DNA from: OLB6 sp964467455
GTDB lineage: Bacteria; Bacteroidota; Ignavibacteria; Kapaibacteriales; Kapaibacteriaceae
Assembly (NCBI GenBank): GCA_964467455.1
Contig: CAYXQJ010000009.1
Coordinates: forward strand, 1 to 64,000
Direction of reading: 5' to 3'
DNA length: 64,000 nt
The translations under genes and the position numbers were made by a program. The notes beneath the pieces are model-generated. The model did not search any database. It saw nothing but the letters and a program-made list of their open reading frames with translations, and had not been told where the DNA came from. Positions 26,977 through 35,076 of the stretch are shown here, piece after piece; positions within the stretch are counted from its first letter, which is position 1; each line of letters begins with the position of its first letter.

Positions 26977-28467
26977 ATGCAACACGCCATCGGCATCGAC
27001 CTCGGTACTACCTTTTCAGCCGTCGCTGTGATCAACCCCGCCGGGAAGGCGGAGATCGTGGCCAATGCCGACGGTGAGCGCATCACGGCCTCGGCGGTCT
27101 CGTTCCTGGCCGACGGCACAGTCATCGTCGGCAACCATGCCGCCGATGCGGCAGCCGACGCACCGGAACGCACCGTACGCTGGGTGAAACGCTACATCGG
27201 CCAGCCCGATTGGAAGGTGATGATCGATGGACAAGACCATACGGCCGTTCAGATCAGCGCGCTGATCCTTGACCGTGTGCGACGTGATGCAGAACTGGTC
27301 CTCGGACCCATCACCAGCGCCGTCATTACCGTGCCGGCCTACTTCGATGAGTTCCGCCGTAAGGCCACGATGGATGCCGCCGCCCTGGCCGAGATCGACG
27401 TGCTTCGCATCATCAACGAGCCAACGGCGGCAGCACTCGCCTACACCACGTCAGGCAAGATCCACGGCAACGTTCTTGTCTATGATCTGGGAGGGGGCAC
27501 GTTCGATGTGTCCGTTGTCCGCGCCGATTCTCCGGAGTCGATGACGGTCATCTCGTCTGAAGGTGACCATCAACTTGGCGGTGTGGACTTCGACAAGGTC
27601 CTGGCCGAGCTGTTCAACGAGGCCTTCCTTGAGCAGCATGGGTCGCCCCTTATCAATAGCGGAAACAGTGCCGTAGATCATGCCGTGATGTTGGAGGCAG
27701 AACGGGTGAAGCGGAAGTTGACGCAGCTGTCAACGGTGCAGAACATCACACTGCACAATGGTGAGAGGTCTGCGACAACGTCGGTGGACCGAGCCACGTT
27801 CAACGCACGCATACGGTCGCTGCTCGTGCGTACGGAGATGCTGGTGGACGATGCCCTCGATCATGCGTCGTTGAAGGCGTCCGACATCAATGCCGTGGTG
27901 CTGGTGGGCGGCTCGACGCGTGTACCGGCCGTCCATGATCTGTTGCGGACGAAGTTCGGACAAGAGCCACTGCGTCATATCAATCCGGATGAGGCCGTGG
28001 CCTTGGGAGCGGCCGTGCAAGCAGGCATGATCTTGCAAGAGCGCGGTGTGCTGACGACGGTCACCGAAGAAGCCAAGATGACGCTCTCGAAGGTCTCCGT
28101 GACGGATGTGACCAATCACAGCTACGGAACGATCAGCGTAGGCGAAGCGCATGGACGTGAAGCGCTTCGCAATACCTTCATCATCCCCAAGAATACGCCG
28201 ATCCCGTGCACGCGCTCCGACACGTTCTACACGATGCACGACGATCAGCAAGTCGTCGAGATCAAGATCACACAAGGCGAAGATGAAGATCCCGAATTCG
28301 TCAATGTGATCACGGAGGGCTACATGCAACTTCCACCGGGACGTCCCCGCGGTTGCGCTATCGAAGTGACGTATAGCTACGATGCCAACGGACGGATGAG
28401 TTGTTCCTTCAAGGATATGTTGTCGGGCCGAGTGCAGAACTTTAGTCTTGATACACGATCGACGTAG
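26977..28467 (+). CDS. Short Hsp70-family chaperone-like ATPase lacking the helical lid
   Basis: A 496-residue DnaK-like protein. The nucleotide-binding domain has all hallmarks: IGIDLGTTFSAVAVI (residues 5-19), INEPTAAALAY, YDLGGGTFDVSVV, and LVGGSTRVPAV followed by NPDEAVALGAA. The canonical hydrophobic linker (LLLDVxP) is replaced by a weakly similar stretch (KVSVTDVTNHSYGT), and a beta-sandwich substrate-binding domain (NTFIIPKNTPIP, VEIKITQGED) ends the protein without the C-terminal helical lid of DnaK. It resembles specialised Hsp70s rather than the housekeeping copy. It opens an operon with membrane TerB-like proteins whose tails look like J-domains, which would be natural partners. 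Confidence 0.93.
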   Translation: MQHAIGIDLGTTFSAVAVINPAGKAEIVANADGERITASAVSFLADGTVIVGNHAADAAADAPERTVRWVKRYIGQPDWKVMIDGQDHTAVQISALILDRVRRDAELVLGPITSAVITVPAYFDEFRRKATMDAAALAEIDVLRIINEPTAAALAYTTSGKIHGNVLVYDLGGGTFDVSVVRADSPESMTVISSEGDHQLGGVDFDKVLAELFNEAFLEQHGSPLINSGNSAVDHAVMLEAERVKRKLTQLSTVQNITLHNGERSATTSVDRATFNARIRSLLVRTEMLVDDALDHASLKASDINAVVLVGGSTRVPAVHDLLRTKFGQEPLRHINPDEAVALGAAVQAGMILQERGVLTTVTEEAKMTLSKVSVTDVTNHSYGTISVGEAHGREALRNTFIIPKNTPIPCTRSDTFYTMHDDQQVVEIKITQGEDEDPEFVNVITEGYMQLPPGRPRGCAIEVTYSYDANGRMSCSFKDMLSGRVQNFSLDTRST

Positions 28468-28476
28468 GAGTGCACG

Positions 28477-29640
28477 ATGGAGATCAACTGGTTGTGGCTG
28501 ATCTTGTTCGGTGGACTTTGGTTCATCCAATACCTGTTTAAGAATCAACGTGAGTCGAATGCTTCGAGCTCCAACAATGGCTTCACAGCAACATTGCAGA
28601 GCGAATCGGTGCGACTTTCGGATGGCACACCAATGAACGTTCTACATGTGCACATCTCCGGACAGATCGTCGTCCCCAGCGATAAACATCCATGCACGAT
28701 CCAAGTGGCCTTGTGGGATGTGACTGACACGGATCGCCGTTATCCGGTGATCACTCCGCTCCAAGATCACCAAGGTCCAAACCATCAGTTTCAGGTCGAA
28801 CACGACATCACTATACCGCATCAACAATCGAACATCGACAGCATGCAGGTATGTACGATCCCGCTTGGATTCATCCTCGCAGCAAAACGTGGACGTCGAA
28901 CCATCGAGGTGATGGTATACATCGGCCCCAAAGGATATCCGACGAATTTTTATCGTCGCGCCACCGTGTACTTCAACTATCAGGAAGACAGTCTTGGTTA
29001 CACAGAGGTACGCGATCAAGCCAAGAACTCCGAGAAAGCCATCGCAGGTCTAGCCGTGGCCTTCGCCGCTGCTGACGGTACGATCGCCGACGTAGAGATT
29101 CGATCCATCATGGCATTCTTTACGGACCGGTATACCGATTCACAAGAAGCACAACAGATCTCTGCAGCTGTTGACGCTGAGATCCGCACCGTGCTCGACC
29201 GACTTCGGTCCGGAAAGTCGGACACGCTTACCGAGATCGCACATCATGTCGACCAGCTTAATGCCTATGCCAGTGAACCTGCCAAACAAGCGGCGTACGA
29301 GCTCTGCCTAATGGTTGTGACGGTTGATGAAGAACTTGCTACCGAAGAGCAGAGCCGGCTCCAAGAGCTAGCGCAACAACTTCAGCTATCGAGCACCTTC
29401 GTCAAGGAAGTCAACGACCGCTACATACGCGTCACGATGTACACTGAGAGCGCCGATGCTTCGGCAGTGGGTATGCCTGCCGGACTTGACCGAGAGCAGC
29501 AAAAGACCTACCTTGCCGAAGAATATCGCAAGTGGCGTGGACGTACCACCCATAAGGATGCGGCCATTGCTGCGGAAGCGGCGATCCGCTTGGAAAAGAT
29601 CGCACAATTACGAGCCAAACTGGAAGATGCAACAAGCTGA
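28477..29640 (+). CDS. Membrane-anchored TerB-like protein with J-domain-like tail ('type B1')
   Basis: A 387-residue protein with one N-terminal membrane helix (WLWLILFGGLWFIQYLF), a beta-sandwich-like region (about residues 35-185), a helical TerB-like region (about 190-315; VAFAAADGTIADVEI and LMVVTVDEELATEEQSRL have the acidic pattern of TerB/DjlA domains) and a C-terminal tail (YLAEEYRKWRGRTTHKD, then AIRLEKIAQLRAKLE). The tail has the spacing of J-domain helices II and III but HKD in place of HPD. It begins 9 bases after the Hsp70 stop. I infer a membrane co-chaperone-like role with the Hsp70; no described family name is certain. Confidence 0.75.
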   Translation: MEINWLWLILFGGLWFIQYLFKNQRESNASSSNNGFTATLQSESVRLSDGTPMNVLHVHISGQIVVPSDKHPCTIQVALWDVTDTDRRYPVITPLQDHQGPNHQFQVEHDITIPHQQSNIDSMQVCTIPLGFILAAKRGRRTIEVMVYIGPKGYPTNFYRRATVYFNYQEDSLGYTEVRDQAKNSEKAIAGLAVAFAAADGTIADVEIRSIMAFFTDRYTDSQEAQQISAAVDAEIRTVLDRLRSGKSDTLTEIAHHVDQLNAYASEPAKQAAYELCLMVVTVDEELATEEQSRLQELAQQLQLSSTFVKEVNDRYIRVTMYTESADASAVGMPAGLDREQQKTYLAEEYRKWRGRTTHKDAAIAAEAAIRLEKIAQLRAKLEDATS

Positions 29641-30703
29641 GACGTTCACCGACCTATGTGCCGCAGCACGGTATGTTGGTGACACCCCGCGGTCTGCTCC
29701 CGCGAACGTCAACGTCGCCGACCTGATCGCCCGCATTCGCTCGTCGGCACTCAAGGTCACCGCAAAGACCGTCCCGCAAGTCCATCGCGCCTGCGTACGT
29801 GTTGCCGAGCGTCTGCTCTTGCCCGAAGAGGCCGAGGTCTACATCATGGCCAACCCAACGCCGAATGCCTTCGCACCCGCCTGGGCTGTTGGTCATCGCC
29901 CGATCATCGTTTTGCACTCGGGCTTGGTTCAACTGCTCTCCATCACCGAACTCGAAGTGATCATCGGCCACGAACTCGGTCATCTTGGCCTGCGGCACAG
30001 CAACCTCTACGCTACGACGCCAACGTCGGAATACGATGCCCTGCAACTCCGGTCGTATCAGCGTGCAGCCGAGATCAGTGCCGACCGCGTCGGATTGCTT
30101 GCCTGCCGCAGCATGCACCTTGCCGCGCGTGTGATGATCAAGACGGCCAGCGGCCTGCCCGATGACCTCCTCGGCTTCGACATCGACGCCTTCGTCCTGC
30201 AAATGGAACGCGACCCTTCCGAGGTCAGCCGCCAGTGGGAACTCGAGCTCACCCACCCTTCCCTGCCCTTGCGTCTCTGGGCCCTCCTGCGCTTCGCTCA
30301 CTCCGATGTCTACGCCACGCTTTCGGGTCAGGGGGCAAGTGGTTCGCCCCTTTCCATCATCGATACTGAGATCAGCGAGCGTCTGTCGGCCATGGGCGAT
30401 GGCGCGCTGACGTCGATGGAGGAAGATGTGTATCAAAAAGCACTCATGTGGGCCGGACTCTCGCTGGTGATGTCGGACAACATCATCCAGGCGCATGAAG
30501 AAGAAGCGCTGGTTCAACTCGTCGGCAAGGAGCTTGCCGAGAAGGCCATCACCTTTGCCAAGGCACACGGCAAAGATGCTGTAGAGGTGAAATACACCGA
30601 AGCCAAACGTCGACTTGAATCTGTCGGCTCGTCGATGGTCCAACGCTTTCGCACGGCTGAAGAGGCGTTTCGGTTCACGTTAGGTGTTGATCGGAAGGAT
30701 TGA
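29627..30703 (+). CDS. M48-family zinc metalloprotease with TerB-like C-terminal region
   Basis: A 358-residue peptidase. The zinc motif is VIIGHELGHLGLRH (HExxH), and the third ligand Glu is in RAAEISADRVGLL, as in M48 enzymes. The C-terminal part (SLVMSDNIIQAHEEEALVQLV) resembles a TerB-like helical domain. Unlike HtpX, no transmembrane helices are present, so it should be cytoplasmic or peripheral. ATG 29627 overlaps the end of the previous gene by 14 bases; an open frame continues upstream but only as antiparallel reading of that gene. Position between a chaperone and membrane proteins suggests membrane or envelope protein quality control. Confidence 0.88.
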   Translation: MQQAETFTDLCAAARYVGDTPRSAPANVNVADLIARIRSSALKVTAKTVPQVHRACVRVAERLLLPEEAEVYIMANPTPNAFAPAWAVGHRPIIVLHSGLVQLLSITELEVIIGHELGHLGLRHSNLYATTPTSEYDALQLRSYQRAAEISADRVGLLACRSMHLAARVMIKTASGLPDDLLGFDIDAFVLQMERDPSEVSRQWELELTHPSLPLRLWALLRFAHSDVYATLSGQGASGSPLSIIDTEISERLSAMGDGALTSMEEDVYQKALMWAGLSLVMSDNIIQAHEEEALVQLVGKELAEKAITFAKAHGKDAVEVKYTEAKRRLESVGSSMVQRFRTAEEAFRFTLGVDRKD

Positions 30704-30705
30704 GT

Positions 30706-31650
30706 GTGCGATTGTTCCTCCATATCCTATTCCGATTTGTGATCCTCAAGATCACGATCGCTGCGGACCCTTCGTCGGTCGGTGAGATGATCTTCGTCGG
30801 ACTTACCGTTACCATCCTGGCGTGCGAACTCCACCACGCCATCATGCACAACGAGCTGAGTCTAAGCCATCGCGTGCGGTATTCGAACGGCGCTATTGCC
30901 GGTGCGATCGCCTTGGCTGCCGCAGGACTGTACGTTGGCTACACACCGCCCGCATATAGCAATAAATCAACGGAAATGAGTTATGCGGGAGATCCCGAAG
31001 TCGACGATGCGAAGTCGCGTCGGTATGGTCTCTTTGATGAGAAGGGGCGGTTACCCTACGACATGCTTGACCAGTTCAGACTGTCTGCGTCAGATCAATA
31101 CAGCCTAAAACGCTCGACAGCCGTTCGACAACTTATTACCGTAGATGCAGAGACGTTCGGTAGGATGACATCGCGCACAACTGAGTGGTGTTATACCATA
31201 CGACACACACCGGGCTGCGGAGATTCGATCGCACAACTTTTTGACGGGTTTCAGGATCGCGTCCATGAGTACGTACAGTCACTCCCAAGTATGATGAGAG
31301 CGATCGAGGACGACCAGAGTCGTCAGCATAGCGACCCCGAGTACCCTGAGTACCTTGAGGGGCGGCTGCGGGCGTTATCAGCGATGTATGACTCAATGTT
31401 TGTTGCCATCGAAGCTGAATCGTCGATACTTGAAAAAGAGATGCTGACGATCGCCTACATCCTCTCGAATCCATCCTACTGGAGTACGACGGAGGATGGC
31501 AAGCCGATCATGATCCGACAGGACATCGCTGAACTCAGAAAACAGACCGCAGACCGAGCACTACGGTGTCTGCGCACGATCAATAGTTGTCGCGATGCCA
31601 TGATCGCCTATTACGTCATGTTGGATCGCCGGAGCATCGTCGTCCCATGA
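30706..31650 (+). CDS. Membrane protein, 'type A' of the Hsp70/TerB cluster
   Basis: A 314-residue protein with two or three N-terminal membrane helices (LFLHILFRFVILKITIA; IFVGLTVTILACELH; AGAIALAAAGLYVGY) and a soluble helical part. Shared with the copy at 32645 are RRYGLFDEKGRLPYDML, FRLSASDQYSLKRS, LEKEMLTIAYILSNPSYW and a final helix. No catalytic motif is visible. A GTG start at 30706 with GGAAGG upstream follows the protease stop by two bases; TTG 30700 is an alternative. It is followed by a TerB-like gene with an ATGA overlap, forming one A-B pair. Confidence 0.7.
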   Translation: MRLFLHILFRFVILKITIAADPSSVGEMIFVGLTVTILACELHHAIMHNELSLSHRVRYSNGAIAGAIALAAAGLYVGYTPPAYSNKSTEMSYAGDPEVDDAKSRRYGLFDEKGRLPYDMLDQFRLSASDQYSLKRSTAVRQLITVDAETFGRMTSRTTEWCYTIRHTPGCGDSIAQLFDGFQDRVHEYVQSLPSMMRAIEDDQSRQHSDPEYPEYLEGRLRALSAMYDSMFVAIEAESSILEKEMLTIAYILSNPSYWSTTEDGKPIMIRQDIAELRKQTADRALRCLRTINSCRDAMIAYYVMLDRRSIVVP

Positions 31651-32648
31651 CCCTGATCGTCATCATCGCCATCGTACTCATCTTGTTGTGGATCGTACGT
31701 ATCCTCAACGGTCTGCAGATCATTAGGATCAAGGACGGTGCGCTTAGTCTGGTCCTTGAACGCAACGTGGACGTCGATGCCGATGGCAAATCGGCGACGT
31801 GGTTGCATCTGGGCTTGTTTGGGTCGCTTCATTTGCCCGAGAGCACCGAAGTAGCCCTTGCCAAGATCCGCATCGTTGATGTCACTGATGAGGCGCATCC
31901 GCTACCGGTTCGTTCGTTACTACACGACGCATTCGATGATGCGGGGATGTTTTACACCGAGGTCAACTTTGACGTCCCCAACGGTACCTATCTATTCCGA
32001 CGTCTGGAGTTTCTTCGGATCTTCCTTGACGGTCTGCACGCCCCCTATCAAGGAGGCCGCACATTTGAGGTGCACGTGCAATTCACCGTGCCGGGTAGTG
32101 ATGTCATCTATTCTGAATCACGGAAGACCTTTCACTTTGTCGAAGATCGGTTTGGCTATCTTGAGATCGAGCGGCTCATCGAAGATGCCAATGCCCTTGA
32201 GCAGCGCCTCGGCAAACTGTTTGCGGAACACGACGGCAATGCGACTACCGAGGAGATCGACGCTTGTATCCAAGAGATCCACAATGCTAGTCTATCCGGC
32301 CTCTCCGATGCTGCCTATATCAGCTGTCTCCATGCAGCCAATGAACCCGGAGCGCTCACGCCGATGAAACGTCGACTCTTGGACCACATCGCGGAGCAAC
32401 TACACATTCCTGCAACACTCGCGGCGGAATTGCAGGATCGTGTTCTGCGGATCACAACGATAGAGGGCTCAACGGATCTTGAAGCCCTTGGCGTCCCGGC
32501 CGATCTGACGATCGACGAACAGCGCAGCTACCTCGCCGTGGAATATCGCAAATGGCGTGCCCGCGCTACTCACACCGATCCAAAGATCGCCGCCGAGGCC
32601 ACGGCTCGGTTGGAGATGATCTCTCGCGCACGAGCGGAACTGGAATGA
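31647..32648 (+). CDS. Membrane-anchored TerB-like protein with J-domain-like tail ('type B2')
   Basis: A 333-residue paralog of the protein at 28477: N-terminal helix (MTLIVIIAIVLILLWIVRIL), beta-sandwich-like region (IVDVTDEAHPLPVRSL), TerB-like helices, and a tail ALGVPADLTIDEQRSYLA then EYRKWRARATHTDPKIAAE and ARLEMISRARAEL. The tail matches J-domain order, including the LGV opening, with HTD instead of HPD. The ATG overlaps the upstream stop as ATGA. I infer that it presents the Hsp70 to the membrane-protein partner. Confidence 0.72.
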   Translation: MTLIVIIAIVLILLWIVRILNGLQIIRIKDGALSLVLERNVDVDADGKSATWLHLGLFGSLHLPESTEVALAKIRIVDVTDEAHPLPVRSLLHDAFDDAGMFYTEVNFDVPNGTYLFRRLEFLRIFLDGLHAPYQGGRTFEVHVQFTVPGSDVIYSESRKTFHFVEDRFGYLEIERLIEDANALEQRLGKLFAEHDGNATTEEIDACIQEIHNASLSGLSDAAYISCLHAANEPGALTPMKRRLLDHIAEQLHIPATLAAELQDRVLRITTIEGSTDLEALGVPADLTIDEQRSYLAVEYRKWRARATHTDPKIAAEATARLEMISRARAELE

Positions 32649-33601
32649 CCTGGCGACCCTACACCATCATCATGCTGATCACCACCTACGGGATCGTGGT
32701 GATGGCAACGATCGTGGCGAGTCCTGCTTCGCCCCTTGACCAGTCCATCACCGTGATCACGCTGAGCTTGCTGGCGGGTGAAGTGCACTATCTGCTGGTG
32801 CAGGAGCGACTGCAACTACGACGATATGTGTGGCTGCCGATCTCGTCGGTGGTGATCGCGGCTGTGCTGTCGATCGGCGTGATCGCGTGGAGGCCGATCT
32901 ACCGACAGCTCACCGCTGACCGGTACAAGCAGGAGCTGACCGAAGCACAGGAGCGGTCGAACGAGAATCGACGTCGTGCCGGACTGTTTGATGAGAAGGG
33001 CTGGACGAGCTATGAGCTGCACCGTGACTTCGAACTGTCGAGAAACGATGAGTACGATCTGAAAGGATCGATGGCCGGACGAGCGTTGTTGCGGCACGAT
33101 TCGACAACGTTCGCAGAGGTGATGAACGCCTCCGATGAGATCCTGAGGCATCAGTACTTCAGTGTGCACGTCAACGCCGTGATGACGGAGCGTTTTGTTG
33201 GCTTTCAACAGCGCGTTCAACAGTTCCTTGATGCGTTGCCCGGACACCTTCGCGCGATCGAAGAAGAGTTGATGGCCACACAGATCGATCCGCAGTCAGT
33301 AAAGGAGATCGAAGAACGCCGGCAACTGCTGCGGAGTTTGTACGACTCGCTCGCGATCGGCATTCGCCGGTCCGCTCCGGTGCTGGAGAAAGAAGTACTC
33401 GACATCTCGCACATTCTCTCGCAGCCGAGTTACTGGAACATCGCCGCAGATCCGCCAATGTTGATGCGCCCCAAGATCAAGCTGTGGAAGAGCAATGCCA
33501 GCACGAGAGGAACCAAGGCATGGCGGATCATCCATCAGAGTCGACGCGGCATCCGCGCCTACCGCGCCTTACTACAACGTAACACGGTGGAGTGGCCATG
33601 A
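32645..33601 (+). CDS. Membrane protein, 'type A' of the Hsp70/TerB cluster (second copy in operon)
   Basis: A 318-residue paralog of the gene at 30706, with membrane helices (TIIMLITTYGIVVMATIVA; LSLLAGEVHYLLV; WLPISSVVIAAVLSIGVIAW), a charged coiled-coil-like stretch (TADRYKQELTEAQERSNENR), the shared AGLFDEKGWTSYEL block and a C-terminal LEKEVLDISHILSQPSYW block. It starts with an ATGA overlap on the preceding gene and ends with an ATGA overlap into the next. Role unknown; conservation of the pairs suggests that A and B proteins form a membrane complex. Confidence 0.7.
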   Translation: MTWRPYTIIMLITTYGIVVMATIVASPASPLDQSITVITLSLLAGEVHYLLVQERLQLRRYVWLPISSVVIAAVLSIGVIAWRPIYRQLTADRYKQELTEAQERSNENRRRAGLFDEKGWTSYELHRDFELSRNDEYDLKGSMAGRALLRHDSTTFAEVMNASDEILRHQYFSVHVNAVMTERFVGFQQRVQQFLDALPGHLRAIEEELMATQIDPQSVKEIEERRQLLRSLYDSLAIGIRRSAPVLEKEVLDISHILSQPSYWNIAADPPMLMRPKIKLWKSNASTRGTKAWRIIHQSRRGIRAYRALLQRNTVEWP

Positions 33602-34365
33602 CGCTGATCTGGATCTTCTTCGGCATCATCGCGGCATTGTGGGTCACACGCACAGTGTGGACCATGTGGGAAACGCCGCAGCACCGTCAGACCTTCACGT
33701 TGCTGTTGGAGATGGTACACGCGCCAAAGCTTGCACTCGACATCAAATATTTTGGTTTGTTCAATGTGCCCGATCACGTCGATGTCGGCATTGCCCGCAT
33801 CCGTCTGATCGACGTCACCGATGAGAACGCGCCCTTGCCTGTGAAGTCACTGTCGGCCGAGACCGCCGACCGCGACGGCTGGTACACCGTGATCCATCCC
33901 ATCACGATCGACCACAGCGCTTACACCTTCTTGAACGCCTCGCTGCGCACGATCCCATTAGACGGCATGCTCGCCCCCTTCCATGGCAAGCGAAAGATCA
34001 AGGTCCATGTCGAGATCGCCGAAGATGAAGATGCCTTCGTCTATTGTGAGGCATCGGCCTCCTTCACGCTCAGGCAGACGCGGGCGGGATATCGCGAGCT
34101 GCACGAGAACGTTGAGCCCTGGCAGCATCTCGTCGAACGCCTTGCCGACAGCGTCCGCGCCATCGCCGAGACCACCAGCCCAACTGCCCATCGCGCGCTC
34201 AACGCCGATGTTGACCGCTGTCTTGACGAGATCCTGGAGCAGCACAGTCCATCACTTGCCCACAACGCCTATCAACGTGTGTTGGAGGGGGCGAGCACCA
34301 CCCCCACCCAGAGCGAGGCCGTCGCCGCGGTGCTGCAGAAGATCGCGCATCGCCTCCGCATCTGA
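33598..34365 (+). CDS. Truncated membrane-anchored TerB-like protein without J-like tail ('type B3')
   Basis: A 255-residue paralog of the 31647 protein: N-terminal helix (MTLIWIFFGIIAALWVTRTVW), the same beta-sandwich-like region (RIRLIDVTDENAPLPVKSL) and a TerB-like region ending at IAHRLRI, exactly where B2 continues with LHIPATLAAEL and its tail. The J-like tail is therefore absent, through natural truncation rather than a frameshift that I can see. The start overlaps the upstream stop as ATGA. If the tails recruit Hsp70, this copy could act as a non-recruiting regulator. Confidence 0.7.
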   Translation: MTLIWIFFGIIAALWVTRTVWTMWETPQHRQTFTLLLEMVHAPKLALDIKYFGLFNVPDHVDVGIARIRLIDVTDENAPLPVKSLSAETADRDGWYTVIHPITIDHSAYTFLNASLRTIPLDGMLAPFHGKRKIKVHVEIAEDEDAFVYCEASASFTLRQTRAGYRELHENVEPWQHLVERLADSVRAIAETTSPTAHRALNADVDRCLDEILEQHSPSLAHNAYQRVLEGASTTPTQSEAVAAVLQKIAHRLRI

Positions 34366-34432
34366 ACATCAAAGTAATCTTGATCGATTTCCCTACTTTC
34401 GTCCGTACTTATCGTGTGCAAGAGAGGGCCAG

Positions 34433-35074
34433 ATGCGTTTGCTTCAGTACAGTGTCGGTATTCTATTGGCTGCCTTCGTCCTTGTTGGCTGCACCAACGA
34501 GGGACGCGATGAGGTACCGCGGGAGGCGGATAGTACAAGCGCAGCAACGGTCGGACTCGACAGTTCCTCCGTGGCCATCGCCGTGATCTCCCTGGATCCG
34601 CAGGGCTGGAATGAAGTGCGGACCTTTATAAGAGACCTTCCGAAGCCGTCGTCGGTCTCGATCTATTATGGAGATGGTAATGTTGTCACCGGCGATCATG
34701 CCCGTGCGATGACCTTGTTGGATTCTCTGTCAAGCACACAGCAGCTTCGGCCATCCGATAAGCCCGCAACGTTGCCTTACTTCAGCACTGCACTATCCTC
34801 AGCGATCGGCCATTCGCTGCGCTCATCGTGCAAGCATACACGAACGGTGATCTTGGGAACCTTCCCTCCGCTACAGATCAAGAATCGAGCAGAGATCGAG
34901 CGCGTTGGACCGATCATCACAAAAACAGAACTCGACGCGTTGACGGACCTGCCGGACCATCGCTTCATCATGTTAGGCCCTTCAGCTCCATCAACATTGC
35001 GCGATATGTTGCTGCGCGCCTTTGAAGAAGCCCACAGTTCCGTGATCTCAATCAGCTACCAATCTGGACAATAG
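34433..35074 (+). CDS. Putative lipoprotein of unknown function
   Basis: A 213-residue protein with a lipoprotein signal (LLAAFVLVGC, lipid-attachment Cys20) and an alpha/beta body (SSVAIAVISLDPQGW, VVTGDHARAMTLLDSL, HTRTVILGTFPP, DHRFIMLGPS) reminiscent of a von Willebrand A or Rossmann-like fold, without an intact MIDAS motif. AGAGAGGG precedes ATG 34433. It follows the B3 gene by 67 bases on the same strand and is 2 bases from a second lipoprotein gene, so both may extend the Hsp70 operon. Anchoring is likely to the outer or inner membrane on the periplasmic side. Confidence 0.65.
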   Translation: MRLLQYSVGILLAAFVLVGCTNEGRDEVPREADSTSAATVGLDSSSVAIAVISLDPQGWNEVRTFIRDLPKPSSVSIYYGDGNVVTGDHARAMTLLDSLSSTQQLRPSDKPATLPYFSTALSSAIGHSLRSSCKHTRTVILGTFPPLQIKNRAEIERVGPIITKTELDALTDLPDHRFIMLGPSAPSTLRDMLLRAFEEAHSSVISISYQSGQ

Positions 35075-35076
35075 TC

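Noticed and set aside
27730..28548. Long antisense open frame opposite the Hsp70 gene
   Set aside because: Its His/Arg-rich composition is a reverse-strand reading of the conserved Hsp70 sequence, and it has no start signals.
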